From contig OY540812.1 in NCBI GenBank assembly GCA_961205875.1, positions 26,173,098 to 26,237,097 of the forward strand: a stretch of 64,000 nt of DNA, in the 5' to 3' direction. The notes beneath the pieces were generated by a model. That model was not told where the DNA came from and searched no databases. It saw only the letters and a list, made by a program, of their open reading frames with translations. Shown here in pieces: positions 1-12,940 of the stretch (position 1 is its first letter; each line of letters opens with the position of its first letter). Origin of the DNA: Sialis fuliginosa (lineage: Eukaryota; Arthropoda; Insecta; Megaloptera; Sialidae). The position numbers were made by a program, and so were the translations under genes.

Positions 1-240
1 ATTCTCATGAACTCATGTTACTAATAAAACAAGTAACTTTTTATTTAATCTATTTAATTACCAAAATCCGCAAATATAGTTTGTTTTTTAAATTATAGCC
101 TTTTATTTTGTTCATGTTTTTTCTCCAGTAATGGTAAAGGTAAAACCAGTAATGAGCACAAAGTGATGAATACTTGCTAATGATTACAAAATGTAGTACT
201 ACGACACAAAAGATATAAAAGAAAGAATCGTCAAATTTGT
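1..240 (+). mobile_element. Family A inverted-repeat element, partial copy at window edge
   Basis: This stretch matches, on the same strand, the interior of the copy at 34676-35178 and, in reverse, those at 31382-31934 and about 37335-37806. Shared words include GAACTCATGTTACTAATAAAA and GATATAAAAGAAAGAATCGTC. The left end lies outside the window. The right part is lost: similarity stops near 240, just before a family B element. No coding capacity is seen, so it is a non-autonomous element. The family assignment is seen directly; its superfamily is unknown. Confidence 0.7.
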
Positions 241-255
241 ACATATGTACACGCG

Positions 256-491
256 TTAGAAGTTATACTTATTTGACGTGAAAAACAACGAAACGTTGAA
301 TACAGTACCAAAAATATAACACACTTCGAGCGAATTTGACAGAGACAATCAGCGAGTGGGAGAGTTATGTATTTGGCTTCCCCGAGTTTACCCAAATGAT
401 TGTTTCACTTCCGAGCCTAACACATTTAATTTTATCACTGCCCAGAAAAAAATGTGTACGCAGTGCATCTAAAGAAGTAAAACTTCAAAGA
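256..491. mobile_element. Family B short TIR element
   Basis: Begins with TTAGAAGTTATACTT and ends with an inverted version (AAAGAAGTAAAACTTC). Internal words (TAAAAATATAA, CGAGCGAATTTGACAGAG, TATGTATTT, GCCCAGAAAAAAATGTG) are shared with the longer copy at 18089-18655. At about 235 bp it looks like a deletion derivative. The short open frame that can be read here shows no protein family and is probably chance. Confidence 0.55.
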
Positions 492-499
492 GTAAAATC

Positions 500-947
500 G
501 AAAAGAAAAATGCTAAATTACGATAACAAATAAAAAGATATTTTACTTTTCCAATAAAAATTGTTTTTTTTCAGTCATTCACCTGTCCTCCCTCGCAAAA
601 CAAGAAAGAGAAGATATACATAGGTACGTATATCTCTTTCAATGTTTACAATAAACAATAGGTCATAGCGTTACGTATATTTTATAATCGTGATTGACAT
701 AATAATTAAATTACAAAAAACAAAATAAAACATTCTTGTTTTTTGATAAAATAATTTTCACTTTTATAGAACGTACTTTGGTCCGTAATTATTTTATCGA
801 AACGAAATATCGACAGAAACAAATCGACAATTTATGTACTTCACTTAACACGTGAGCAAAAAAATGTGTTTCTAAAGCGATCACGTGTGTAATAAGATTC
901 TTCACATGGCGCACTTGATTTTGTGGTAACTATATTATTAATAAATA
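500..947. other. AT-rich spacer with one hairpin
   Basis: No gene recognised. A hairpin at about 604-640 pairs GAAAGAGAAGATATAC with GTATATCTCTTTC around the loop ATAGGTAC. Confidence 0.5.
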
Positions 948-1475
948 CAGTGAAACTTCGGTATAACGCCCCCGTTTATAGCGGTATCCCGTGTATTATG
1001 CGCTTTTCAACGCTCACAGATTCCGTTTATAACGCGCAAAAGTTTGTTAATACCTTTTGTGTTGACAACGAAAACCTTTTATCAAAATTTTTCAAATCAA
1101 CTTCGCAACATTTGTTGTGTCATGTGTTGACCATTCCAAACTCTTTAGCGGAAAAATGGTGATTTTACGAAAATGTAACGAAACCAAAGTGTCTAAATAA
1201 AAAGATTTAGTGAAGATTCTTGGAATTTCGGGGTCAACATTCGTTCTATTTTTAAAAATTGTCAAAAGATCGAGAAAAATGTTTCAAGTACATAATCTAC
1301 ATAACGTATGAAATTTTTTCTTTTGTATTATAATAAAATTATGGTTCTACATTTTTTAAACATATTTTTAGGAAAACTATTTATTTTCTAGTTTATTTCC
1401 CGCCTATTGCGCTATTCCGTTTATAATCCGTTTTTGATACGATCCGCTCAAGAGCGTTATAACGAGGTTTCACTG
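948..1475 (+). mobile_element. pogo/Tigger-like non-autonomous element with transposase remnant
   Basis: Terminal inverted repeats CAGTGAAACTTCGGTATAACG (left) and CGTTATAACGAGGTTTCACTG (right) are flanked on both sides by the dinucleotide TA, the target duplication of the Tc1/mariner superfamily. CAGTGAAAC-type ends followed by a 'TATAACG' word are typical of the pogo/Tigger group. Inside, around 1180-1285, a broken + strand reading resembles a helix-turn-helix of the CENP-B/pogo type (KILGISGSTF-like), but stops interrupt it. The element is 528 bp and dead as a coding unit. Confidence 0.75.
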
Positions 1476-1477
1476 TA

Positions 1478-3362
1478 TATAAATTATGTTAGCTATTGGT
1501 ACACATTTTGATATACGTTAAATTGCATATTTCATACCTAGTTTAAATAAGTTGTCATAAATGAAAATTCTGTCAATTAGAAATGTAATATGTACAATTG
1601 TAAATAAATATTGTGTGAAAAATTTGATTAAATAGGAAACAAAATAATATACATTAAGTATTTATCGGTGTGAAAATGATTAAATATAAATTGAAAATTT
1701 GTTACTGGATAGAATTATTTACGTAAATAATATAATTAAATATGTATTTGATTGGCGAACTTTTCATAAATATTTCGGAGTTAATTCCAGAATTAATCCT
1801 GGAGTTGAATCCTACCTATTCGTTCCCTAGCTAATAAGCTATAGAACTAATAAAATCTATTAACTTCGAAGGGAATTTATATCGAAACTTAAAAAACCTA
1901 TTAGTTCTTTGATTTATTAACTCTGGAGTAAACATATGTGGAGCAAATAATCTTTATTAGTTTTTTAGTGTTTTCGGAACGATTAAGGTCTATCTTTGTG
2001 TTACCAAATTCCACATTAGATTAATTTTTATTTATTTATTTTATTTTTATTTGCTACACAAATAATATAATCCGGAGTTAAAAAATATTATAAATTCTGG
2101 TGTCAAAGAACTTTTATAATAAATTTATAAATTTCAAAATTAATTCCGTTCAGAATAATCCATAAGTTCTAGATTTTATAAGCCAGAGAACTAGTAGATT
2201 TTTTTTAAATCTTTTAATTCTGGATTTTTTAAGCTAAAAAATAATAGATATTATAAGTTATGGAATTTTATTAGAACGAGAGTCAAATTGGCATTAATTC
2301 TAAACTTCCCGGTCTATATACCTATATAAAAAACTGAACGTTTCGTTTCGAAAAATCTGATTTAATGTAGAAAACCTTTTGTAGGAAACTAATGAATAAC
2401 TTAAACTTACCAAAATTAGGTACTTATTGGAAATACTTGTCCAAATTAAGCATTCACATGTTTTACGCAATTTAATCTGTAACAAAAAAAAATCCAATTA
2501 TAACGGATAAGTTATACAAAGTAAGATATAAAGTACATCATGTTCTTTTTAATACGTTAAATAAAATAACAGAAAGTACATCAAGTATAAACACTTTCGT
2601 TTAGTATGTTTAGGAATAAAATTATTAAAAGTATATAATTCATTATGAAATTACTTCCTTTATATTATTTTATATGTAATTATCTTTCATGTATCATTAA
2701 TTCAGGTGTAGAATAAGTATTATTCAAACATTATATTATCTATCAACATATTATAAACAGTAAATACTCCTTTAGTTTGACAGCTTTCATTTGATACCCC
2801 ATTTGCCAGGATTAAATTTAAAAAATTGTAACTCATTTTCTCCTCTAAAAAAATCCAAAAATTTTTAATTTTATTTTTAAAACTAACAAGAGAACGTTTT
2901 CAAGTATCATATTCGTAGAGCTTAGATTTTGTATATAGTTAGAGGAGGTCAGGGTAAGTAAGAAAAAAATTATCTTAGCTGCGGTAAAAGCTTTAAGAGG
3001 GTGAAATAATTTTTTAATTTGTTTTTGCGAAATTTTTTAATTTTGGGAAAACCTTGTGTCAAACAATAGCCAAGTGGAATACAAATGAAAGTCTTTTTCG
3101 ATTTTTTGTTTCAGACGACTTGCATGAGCTGTATCGTGTCAACCGTTTGATGTGAAATTTTTCAAAGAGATGCTTTCAAGGTCGAACAGAGGTCAAACCA
3201 CGAATAATAAAAATTTGAAAAAATACAGATAAAAGTATAAGAATAAACATGTTGAACCCAGAAAACCGCATCTTATTCGCATCATTGGTTTCCCTACGAC
3301 TCATCCTCAAAAAACAGAACCAAAAACTGGGTGATTTGTAAAAAACCCACTTAACTATTATG
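1478..3362. other. Unrecognised AT-rich sequence
   Basis: No gene or complete mobile element recognised. From 1775 to 2270 the words GGAGTTAA, TTCTGGA and ACTAATA recur in diverged form on both strands, which looks like an old low-complexity or self-similar repeat. The stretch 2780-3330 has the style of a decayed transposon tail but no ends could be placed. Confidence 0.4.
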
Positions 3363-3370
3363 GTACAAAC
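3363..3370. repeat. 8-bp target site duplication, left copy
   Basis: GTACAAAC, repeated exactly at 4196-4203 on the other side of the hAT-type element. Confidence 0.85.
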
Positions 3371-4195
3371 TAGTGACGTAACGAATGTATGATTTTAAAC
3401 ATTCGCGAATGCGAATGCGAATATTGACTTTTTTTATTATACCAAAATTTTATTTTTCTTATTTTTTCGCTTTTAGGGGAACATAAACCTCCCTCAACAT
3501 TTTTTTTGTAAATTTTAATTTGTATTAAGTTTTTTTGGGGGGCGGAGGCGCGGGGAGCATGGTTCATATAATCCCTTCCACCTTAAAAAAATATTGCATT
3601 ATTTTATGTGCTTTAATTTTATAACTTTTTTTTGGGAGTTGGGGTATGATTCATACCCCCCCCCCCCCCCCCCCAAACGTATTGTATTATTTAATTTGCT
3701 TTAATTTTATAAAAAAAACTTTTTTTGTAAATAATTCAAAATACCACAATCCGATTAGCATCAAAATCAATAGGTCTGGAGTACTCACTGAGAGAAACAT
3801 TTTCCCAAAAATAGTTCAAATCGGTGCATTTTTACAGTAGTATCGTGAACGAAAGAAAATTCTACCTGCAGACACAAACACGCACAGCCGCCATGCGGAA
3901 ATCAACTTTTCTTTACGTTTTAAAGTTAGTACAATCAGAATCTGCTCTTATTTCGTACACGATTTTTCGACGGTATTACAATATTTCCATTTCTTTCAGA
4001 ACATGGAAGTAAAAATAAATTTTACTGTTTCTAAGTTCTTAAAAATAATTATTTAATATAAAAGATAAAAAAATAATTTTTTTTATTATTACAAAAACAA
4101 GTAATATTCGCACTTTTTCTTGCGAATACGAATGCGAATGTTAAAACATATGCGAATATTCGCGAATGCGAATGCGAATATTCGTTACATCACTA
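3371..4195. mobile_element. hAT-type non-autonomous element, 825 bp
   Basis: Terminal inverted repeats TAGTGACGTAACGAATGT (left) and the inverse of TAGTGATGTAACGAATATT (right), with a perfect 8-bp duplication GTACAAAC at both flanks. An 8-bp duplication with YAGTG-type ends is the hallmark of the hAT superfamily. Subterminal regions at both ends (about 3400-3422 and 4105-4185) carry several GCGAAT/ATTCGC hexamers, likely transposase-binding repeats by analogy with other hAT elements. A run of 19 C lies inside at 3656-3674. No transposase domain is present. Confidence 0.88.
3656..3674. repeat. Homopolymer tract of 19 C
   Basis: Uninterrupted C run inside the 825-bp hAT-type element; length may be affected by sequencing or polymorphism. 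Confidence 0.9.
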
Positions 4196-4203
4196 GTACA
4201 AAC

Positions 4204-6285
4204 GGATACATTTGGTTATATATAACTACCGCATCTACCCCGATTTTCCCTTCAGATTCCATCACAGCTATGATATTATCATATAAACATGCAAGTACTC
4301 CATAAATACGTAGTATACATGTCTATATTTATTTATAAACGTACTTGAATTCACGTACCAGTGCACAAATGCAAATGTGTCATAATTAACCTGATGTGAT
4401 GTACTGGAGATGGGTCTGTGATACAGGAAATGCTGCCGGAAGGTCGAGGCAAGGCCGCCACTGGTACGTAAAAGCGCGCGCGATTTGAAATTATAATTCG
4501 CGACAATACCGCCCGCATGGAGATATCTATCACGCCCAATATTCAGATTTTACTGTTATAGTAGGTATCTAGATCGGGTATGCGAAGGACGAATGTTTAT
4601 TTTTATTTACAAATGTGATTGGCTAAGGTTATCGTATTTTAACCAGAATAAAAAATTTAATGTGGATGCATTATTATTGTTTTAAGCCTGTATGTATGAC
4701 ATTTACATTTTTTTATTATTTTTTACGACCATTTATGTATAGTAAATTATTAGATAGTATAAGAAAGCATTGTTGATTTTACAAATTCGAAATTGTGATT
4801 TCAACCTTCTCTGAATCCTTTTTATGTTCACCATGATGTAAATATTTGTGTTTGTCTGTCTATAGACAAAAATGACAATTCGAGTACTTGCATATTAATG
4901 ATAATTTTTCTTCAACGAAAAAAAAAACATTATATTTTTAAAACGGTTTCGATTTTAAAACAGTGTGTTTTAGAAATTTTGGTTAGATAAAAGCTGTTAA
5001 GAATAATGTTATCTATAATTTATGTTTTATTAAATTCCAAAAAAAAATTTTTAAGGAAATAACGATTTTTCAAAACATTGTAGAAAACGTTTTTTTCTAT
5101 AACTTAAAGCACATTCACTTTTCTTTCTATATTTTATCAATTACCGAAAAACAATTTTTTAAATTATTTTTTTATATCTGTACCGGTTCACAATAAAAAG
5201 AAATGTTTACAATAAAAGTTGTAGAGAATGATATTTTAAATAATTTATGTTATATTGATCTTTTGATTTATATTATTATCAGTTAGACAGAAATATTACA
5301 CTATTTATTTTCAGAATTACGTATAAAAACGTCATGTGGCACCCATGACAGATATCGTTGGCTAAACCATATCTCATTACTCCATCAGGAAAATAAAATA
5401 AATATTATTTATCTATACATAATAGGTCAATGCTTTTATTAATGAGTATTGTACTTTATATAGATTTATTGCGAGTTTTTAATTGTTCAATATACGCTAT
5501 TTAAATAAGTGAATACCAATAAATTAATAATAACATAAAAATGTGTACAATGAAAGAATCAAAGAATAAAATATATTCAAGAGAAAGTATAAAATCAGTA
5601 GCTATTATTTCTTCAATACAATATTCAACTGGATCAAATGTGTTAAATAAGCATGAGATTTTTTGTGTGTATCTATTTATATATTTATTGTATTAATAAA
5701 CGATTAAACTTGAAATGCAAATTTGTGAAAACAAATGAATATGCCATTGTTTAATTTAAGTAATGCAATTTAAGTAATGCAATTTGAGTATACCAACATT
5801 AATTAGTTCAATTGCGTTTTCTCGATTTTCAATGCCAATTAAAACTGAAAAAATAAAATATGTGTGTGTGGGTTAGAATATCATAAAGAATATAATATTA
5901 CTTATTACAATTTAATGGCTTAATTTTTATTATGTACACATAAATATAGTCTAAAAATAGTTCATGTTTATCTGAATTTGGGTATATGTTATGTGTTAAG
6001 TAAAATACGTGTTATACATTATACACTCATGAAAGTAATTAAGGAATTAAAATATTTAAAGAGGGAAAATGAGTAATATCCAAAGTTCTGTAATTGTGGT
6101 AAAAATAGTCGTAGATAAATAAAAAAATATACATATATGCTATCAGTGACATGGGATTTTTCTAATTTCTAATTTTAACAAAAAAATATACCTATATTTC
6201 TGGCAAACTAATAAAATAATTAGAAAAAATAATTGGACATAAAATGTAGATAATAATAATAATAATAAACTTTTTTTTCTAATGC
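4204..6285. other. Unrecognised AT-rich sequence
   Basis: No gene recognised. The piece 4350-4540 is less AT-rich than its surroundings but shows no recognisable domain on either strand. A GTT/AAC-poor, A/T-homopolymer-rich stretch fills 4600-5300. A trinucleotide run (AAT)n occurs at about 6250-6268. Confidence 0.4.
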
Positions 6286-6640
6286 ATTTTGCTTCCTCGC
6301 CATATCGAAGATATATAATACGAGAAGTTTTGTGATCGTTTTAAAATGAGAAAAAAAATGTACTCCGATTTCAAAATTTTAAATTGATCTTTCCGTTTCA
6401 GGTCAAGACAAACATTTTTCGTTGCGTGTCTGTTTGTCTGTCTGTCGAGTGAATTTTTGTCACATGCATAACTCATGAACCACTGAACCGATATTAATTA
6501 AACTTGGTTGGATGGTTGGGTTAGGCTTGAGGATGGTCCCATTTCAAAATCATCAGAATTGTGGGTAAGGGGAAGGGGTAACATCTCAATTTTTTTTTTC
6601 AAAATATTTCAAAAATGACACATGTTACGCGAAAATTTTA
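6286..6640 (+). mobile_element. Family C repeat, copy 1
   Basis: Begins TTGCTTCCTCGC and contains GAACCACTGAACCGATATTAA and a GTCTGTCTG stretch. The same order of words occurs on the minus strand at 16018-16588, and in part at 10605-11032 and 9628-9726. Similarity fades after about 6640. TGCTTCCTC recurs inverted at the far end of the two minus-strand copies, suggesting a short TIR. The superfamily is not clear. Confidence 0.6.
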
Positions 6641-9564
6641 TAGAATATTTTTGGTAGAGCATTCAATTTCCTATAATATAGGTAAGTCTACAATGTTTGT
6701 TGTAAAATATTCCCTTACAAAGATACATTTTTATTTTTTCAAAAAAATTTAAATGAATAGACCATAAATTAAAGATAATATAATCTATATTTAACTTGAC
6801 AATTTTTCTTTAATTCACACCGTTTAAAAAAACCGAAAAATTAAAAAAATGATATTGGTAACATCTGTTTTGGGTTTACAGATCGTTTTTAAAAATAGCG
6901 AGATTTTATTTGAGATGAAAATTAATTTTAAATATAAAATTTCATCCTTCTACAATTTGTCGTATTTGACCGACTACAAACTGACAGACTAACACACAGA
7001 CATTATAGTGAATATAGAATGAATTCAGGGAAAGTCAAAATGGATAATTCCATCAAAATCCGGAATTCGAAAAAATCAGCTTAACAATACTTAAGTATTT
7101 ATTTCATACATACGTATAAGAAAGTAAAACGCGAAAAAAATTCCTTCGGCTTTGGTTTCAACCAAAAACTGAACTTCAGTCGGACACGTAAAATTTATTT
7201 TAATATGATTTTGTTTTGCTTATTATCAGTTATTTCGGCTTATCTCACACCCAGTGCGAGTCGACATTTAACAGCGATAATGTTTTGATATAAACCAATG
7301 CTAATTATTTTAACAGCTACTGTTCAAATGCAGTTAATATCTTCACAGTTAAATATTTTATCTCAAGATTTCTAATTAACATTATTTTATGTGCATACGA
7401 CACACGTGTGCAGAGTAATTTAAAAAATTGATAAAAGGAAATAAGTGTAATTAAAATATGAATAAATCAGTCGTTAACATTAAAATTAAATTTGCTTGAA
7501 CCTAAATATGTGTGAACTGTTGACAATTAAACATTAATAATTATAGAGTAATCATTACTCGGTTTCTGAAATTCGCAAATTATACCCATGTGGGCTGGTA
7601 GTTTAAACAGTTAGACTAACTGGAAAACTGTGACCTTCTATGTAGTGTGTCTTCAGGCAAAATGATGTTGACGATATTTACGCACGTAATAATACAATAT
7701 AGTCATGACTTGAGGCTTTCGCGATGGTCGCTGATTCATGGTTACTGTGGGTATATAATTTATATACATTTGTATAAGATTATTTACAAAATGTAGACCA
7801 AGATAAAATATTGACTTTAGTTATTTAAAGAAATGTAGATCGATGATAGCTTTTTATACCAGCGGAACCTAAACCGTATTTATATTTTACGTACCCCCTC
7901 CCCCCCTTAAGTTTAATTAAATAAATTAAATGAAACAAAAAATGATTTTGTAAAAAACAAACAAAATAACATCAAAACTACCTGAATTTTTCCATTTTTC
8001 TATTACTTAATATATAAAATTCACAAAAAGTTATATCGAGCTTTTTTATTGGTCGTTTATTAGATTCTGTATAATATTAATAACCTCATTTTGTATAAAA
8101 ATTAATATTTTTTAAAATAAATTTAAAAATCAGCAGTCAGTTTTTTTCTATTCATTAGTTTAGAAGTTACAGTTTCTACCACTTTTCGTAGGTAAATAAT
8201 TACTTAAAGGTACAATATGTACTTTTAAATCAAGACATGTATTTTGATATCCCACACTTGTACCTTTATGTGTACAAAATGTTTTTTTGTGACGTAGTTT
8301 TTAAATATTGTATTTTTAAAACTACTTATTGAAATTTATTCTGAAATATACAGGCAGTTTATATATTCTAAATTTCAACTAAATCGGTTTAGTAGTTTTT
8401 CGGTTATACTGAGGGTACACTGACGGACTGACATAAATAAAACAGAGCATTTTATTTAATAGGTATAATATGTACAAGTCATTTAAGCTACTAACACCTT
8501 TTCATTAATTTTTTAATAGATTTTACATAAAAAAGGTAGTCGTTGTGGCTTCTATGAGCTACTTATATAACACTGCTAATTTCAACATATATTGTACACA
8601 TAAAAGGTCAGTATATACACATATGTATGTGGATATACCAAGATAGACGTGAAGGTTATAGGTTAATATCGAATAATCTAATACCAGCATATTTGTTCGA
8701 AACGTTAAAAACAAAGGTCAAAGTTTGACATTCACACAATGATTTTATTTTATTGATTCATTTTAACCTTTTTTTAATTACAATGCTTAAATTAAACAGA
8801 CAATAACAACCTAGGTAATGGAAAAATAAACATCGTAGTCCAAAATTGCCGTGTTTAAATGCATATTTAACATTTACATTCATTTTAAGAATTAAAAATG
8901 ACTCAGGGATTCTGAAAAAAAATTAACTATGCATAAATTAAAAAATAATAAAACAACAATATATTCATGTTATTTAAATATTTTATTTAAAAATAGCTTA
9001 ACAAATGTATAAAACAAATATAAAATTGAAATAAATACAGAATTAAACAAATTCTTGACATAAATACAATTAAATTTTACTAGTTACTTAAATATTATAA
9101 TAATATACAAAATATACAATATATATCTACATAATATATTCGTATGGCCACTAAATAAGTTATTTAGAATTAATTCAAATTGCGTATAACCGTTGATAAT
9201 ACCCAATTGTATTTTTTAACTTAAACTGAACTATAAATCACCTTGATTTTTTTCGCACATTTTAGATAATAAATAATACATAATTCTTATATATTTATGT
9301 GCGATATATTTTATGTCGTATTTTGAATTTTAAATTAAATGCATACAGTCAATTTAACGCCCAAGGTGACACATTTATTTTAATTTGTTATTTTCGTGTT
9401 TAGCTATTCATAAACTAATATGAGTCCTATCAGTTGGAACAAACTTGAACAGTTGATCGAGATATGTCCGGAAATTCTTCATGAGGGAGTTACAGACTCT
9501 TAAATATTTTATCTAAAATTAGTTTTAATTTAATATTTTGATAACCCTTTCCAATACAGTTATG
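6641..9564. other. AT-rich spacer with transposon-tail fragments
   Basis: No gene recognised. 6940-7190 and 8340-8470 contain words typical of non-LTR or transposon tails (ACCGACTACAAACTGACAGAC; AACTAAATCGGTTTAGTAG followed by GACGGACTGACATAAA). A C-rich patch TACCCCCTCCCCCCC at about 7891-7907 resembles one at about 11747-11763. Confidence 0.4.
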
Positions 9565-9566
9565 AC

Positions 9567-9621
9567 ATTTTATAATCGGTTTAGTATTAATACGTGTTTA
9601 ATACTAAACCGATTATAAAAT
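9567..9621. repeat. Near-perfect 23-bp-arm palindrome
   Basis: TTTATAATCGGTTTAGTATTAA and its inverse are separated by only a few bases, giving a strong hairpin. It sits immediately before a family C fragment (9628-9726), so it may be a remnant of an inverted duplication. Confidence 0.75.
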
Positions 9622-9627
9622 TTTGTT

Positions 9628-9726
9628 TGACTTGACCTGAAACGGAAAGATCGATTGAAATTTTTGAAATCGGAGAACAATTTTTCTTTAAAAAACGATC
9701 GCAAAGCTTCTCGTATCTTCGATAAT
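9628..9726 (-). mobile_element. Family C fragment
   Basis: Contains GACCTGAAACGGAAAGATCG, AAATCGGAGAAC and CTTCTCGTATCTTCGAT in the same order as the minus-strand family C copies at 10605-11032 and 16018-16588. Confidence 0.65.
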
Positions 9727-9950
9727 AAAACATCTCATAACAAAGATACAACGCATTTTATTCATTGTTGAATAAAAATCACAATTGCCATGAAAAACTA
9801 AAAAATGTTTGTTACGAGGCGTCAGCCAAAACAATACGAGTGCAATATTCAAATCAAGTAAGCTTTGGAAAAAAGAATGGTTGATGTTTGAAATTTTTAT
9901 ATTTATTAAAATTCGTTGTTTATTTTTTGTTAATTTATAACAGCAATGCC

Positions 9951-9992
9951 GGCTTTAGGGAGGAAGGCTGGGTGACCGCCTGGAAGACACTT
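9951..9992. mobile_element. Fragment of a CAGTGCCGG-type hAT end
   Basis: CAATGCCGGCTTTAGGGAGG resembles the end of the hAT-type element at 35958-36398 (CAGTGCCGGCCTTAG). Only one end is visible. Confidence 0.35.
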
Positions 9993-10604
9993 GTTCATAT
10001 AAACTTTTTTTCTTGAAATATTTTTCTCGATCAACTATTCAAGTTTGTTCCACCTTAGTTAGTTATATTATTCTCTCAATGTTCTTTTTTACTTTCTTTG
10101 TTCAGTAATATTTCTTCTCAGTTTAGTGAAGCTGCGTAACTGCCAAAGCTATTAAAAAAAATTCCAAAGAGGAAAAAACTTGTAGAAAAGTAATATCATT
10201 TAAAAAATCGCAAGGAGATTAGAAGACAGTGACCAAAATAATGTGATACTAATTTTTGTCTTCACAAAAAAAATATTTGGCATTTGTCATTATTACGACG
10301 ATACCTACAACAAAAAAAGGTCTAACTTGCCAAAAATTGTTAAATAATTATGTAAGCTTACATAACGTTACATTAGGTTACATTCCCCCTCCCCACCCAC
10401 TTACTCAACCCTGTGACTGATAAATCGATTGCAAAATTATTTTATCAATAACTGATCGTAAATTGACAAGTATAGATTCGATTTTGAGTCGTCAATTTTA
10501 TTTAATTATTTGTTTAATTACATAAAATCGGTGAAAATTTTTTAAGTAATACACAGATATAAATGAAAAGTTTTATTTCTGATAAAACATAGATAAAAAC
10601 ATCT

Positions 10605-11032
10605 GCCAAGTGCTTCCTCAAGCTAAATTCACCAAAGGTAGTTAATTATTGAACAATTTAAATAAAAATCGAAAAAATGTTCAGATAAATTGCCTGGCAT
10701 TGGTTAACAATTTAATTTTTATACAATTTTACCAAAAAATATTAGTTCGAAATTTTTCTTATGACGCACCTGATTATTTTTTTGTATATTTTTGATTTTT
10801 TTACAATTTCAACCTAAATCTAAAATGCACACGTCAAAATGCATGTGACAAGGATTCAGGGGACAGACACACACACAGACATACAGACAGACACGAAATT
10901 AAAAGTGTTTGTCTTGACCTGAAACGGAAAGATCAATTTAAAATTTTGAAATCGGAGAACATTTTTTTGTTTCATTCTAAAACAATCACAAAGCTTCTCG
11001 TATCTTCGATATTGCGAGGAAGCAAAAATAAA
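10605..11032 (-). mobile_element. Family C repeat, copy 2
   Basis: Runs from GTGCTTCCTCAAGC to GCGAGGAAGCAA, short inverted ends around a body shared with 16018-16588 (GTTAATTATTGAACAATTTA, GCCTGGCATTGGTTAAC, GACCTGAAACGGAAAGATC). It is shorter than copy 3 through an internal deletion. No coding frame. Confidence 0.65.
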
Positions 11033-12065
11033 ATATGTATTTATAATTTATATATCAAACTACCATTATTATTGAACAGTGGTACGATTGCTGTTGCTAC
11101 TACAAATTTCACAGCTTAGTTTTATCCAATTTACTTAAGTATTGCAATAAATTTAAGACTCATTTAGAACTTTCTACAATAAAGTTTATAATATTTTTAT
11201 AAATCGTTGTATTATTATTATTACTATTATTAATTACCACTTTTGGTATAATAATATTTCCTTATGACTTTCAATATTTTCTACTCTAATTAAAACCAAT
11301 AATGTATATAAATAAATTAATAATTGCAATTTAATTATAGGTAGACAACATAACACAACTCAAAATGACAGATATTGTATTATTTGCGTAAAAAGAGTGA
11401 TTTATTTTCCAATGTTTTATGATTTGGAAATATAAACTAATTGAGAATTTCAAAGACCAAAGCCAAACTCCATATTCCATAAAAAATAGCTGCTGCCAAG
11501 TTCTCATTGACAGTTGCAGCTACACAATTAATAATAAGTAAATATAAACCTTATCCTGTGTTGTATGATAATCTCCTTATTAATTATAAAAACTGAACAT
11601 TCTCGTACTAATAAATATATCTAAAATGTAATAAGAAAGACGAAAACATATTTGATTTTATTTAGTGTAATAACTAAAAATCGTTTTTCTTTGCTATATT
11701 TATTTGAGAATGTAATAGCGGACTTGTAAGTAACATATCGTAAGAGTACCCCCTCCCCCCTCCAAATACAGAGTTACATAACTTTTTGCTTACATATACA
11801 AAATAATAAAAAAATCATATGAAATTTAAATTATTTATTGAACAAAATAAACACTATTACAATATAACAATATAAACATATTATTGCTTTTTACATAACT
11901 TAAGAAATTGAAGAAAATAAGAATTTAAAAAAAAGATAACTGCGAATATTGTTGCGGTTATGACTTTCGGTCAACCGCAGTTAACTTTTTTCGTTAGGTA
12001 ATGCAGATCAGACCTCCGCTATCATAAGCAAAACGTAACAAATCGAATTTGTAATAGGGCTATGG
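11033..12065. other. AT-rich spacer with a two-layer hairpin
   Basis: No gene recognised. (ATT)n-like repeats occur near 11210-11236. At about 11937-11990 an outer stem (AACTGCG with CGCAGTT) and an inner stem (TTGCGGTT with AACCGCA) can fold. Confidence 0.4.
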
Positions 12066-12068
12066 AGT

Positions 12069-12940
12069 AGTGTGGAGTCGGTAAAAAAAATGATGACTCT
12101 GATTCGAATATTTTTTTATTGTCCAACGTTGAGGGTTTAATGAAAAAAGGGGGTTTTTTGAAAAAAAAAAATAGTTTTGGAGTTTTTTTGTGTGTTTTGT
12201 GTGACAATAGCTTAAACTATTCACCCCTTTATTTAATATAGAATTTAGTTGTTTAATATTATAAATTTAAATATACAAAACACTTTCTTTAATGGGATAC
12301 CTACATGGGTGCCGGGAGGTGGGTGCAAGGAGGTGCACTTGCACCTCCCTGGAAAAAAAGAAAAAACTAAAAAATTAAGAAATACAATTTTTAATTTAAA
12401 ATTCAGGTCAGAATATAAAAGTGAGGACCTTTTTTTTTTTGGTCGCGTCAAATTCACTCTGTAATTTTATAAATTTAGATAAGGAAAAATAAAAACTGAA
12501 GACTTTTTTTTTAGTCATGCTAAATGGAATACAAATTTATTATTACAAAATTATTATTTTTTTATTATTTTATATAGGTATAATTTAATTTTATATATCT
12601 AGATGCACCCCCCTGGAAGAAATCCTGCCGGCGCCCATGGATACCTATGTATATTTTTGTATTAGTATGTAACATTTAACCCAATCGTGACCGAGATTTT
12701 TTTTGTTACCGATATTGCTGATTTTTCTGTCATCAATTCATACAGACCTATCTAACAATAAGTATAGTAAAACTCCAGAACGTTGGTAATTGCATTGTTG
12801 ATGTATTCAGTCCAATCTCGAAAATAAGTATGATTTCAAACCCATTCAAATTAAAATAATCTTACAACAACGCAAAATCTAAACTTCTTCTAACTCCTGA
12901 CATTCTTTTTAACTTTGACTCCGACTCTACAGTCATGATT
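12069..12940. mobile_element. Older hAT-like element split by a younger one
   Basis: Left end AGTAGTGTGGAGTCGG near 12069 and right end GACTCCGACTCTACAG near 12922-12940 are inverted relatives, a type common in hAT elements. Between them lies the 336-bp element at 12304-12639, whose own target duplication shows it came later. Exact ends and target duplication of the older element could not be fixed. Confidence 0.4.
12304..12639. mobile_element. hAT-type non-autonomous element, 336 bp
   Basis: Ends CATGGGTGCCGGGAGG (left) and the inverse of CATGGGCGCCGGCAGG (right) are flanked by a perfect 8-bp duplication GATACCTA (12296-12303 and 12640-12647), indicating hAT. Internal sequence near 12410-12500 (CAGAATATAAAAGTGAGGACC, then GGTCGCGTCAA) recurs at about 14700-14790, so another related copy was once nearby. 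No coding frame; the short open frames on both strands are shadows of the repeat. Confidence 0.87.

Noticed and set aside
7590-7640. tRNA-like word GGGCTGGTAGTTTAAACAG
   Set aside because: No matching T-arm or acceptor stem downstream.
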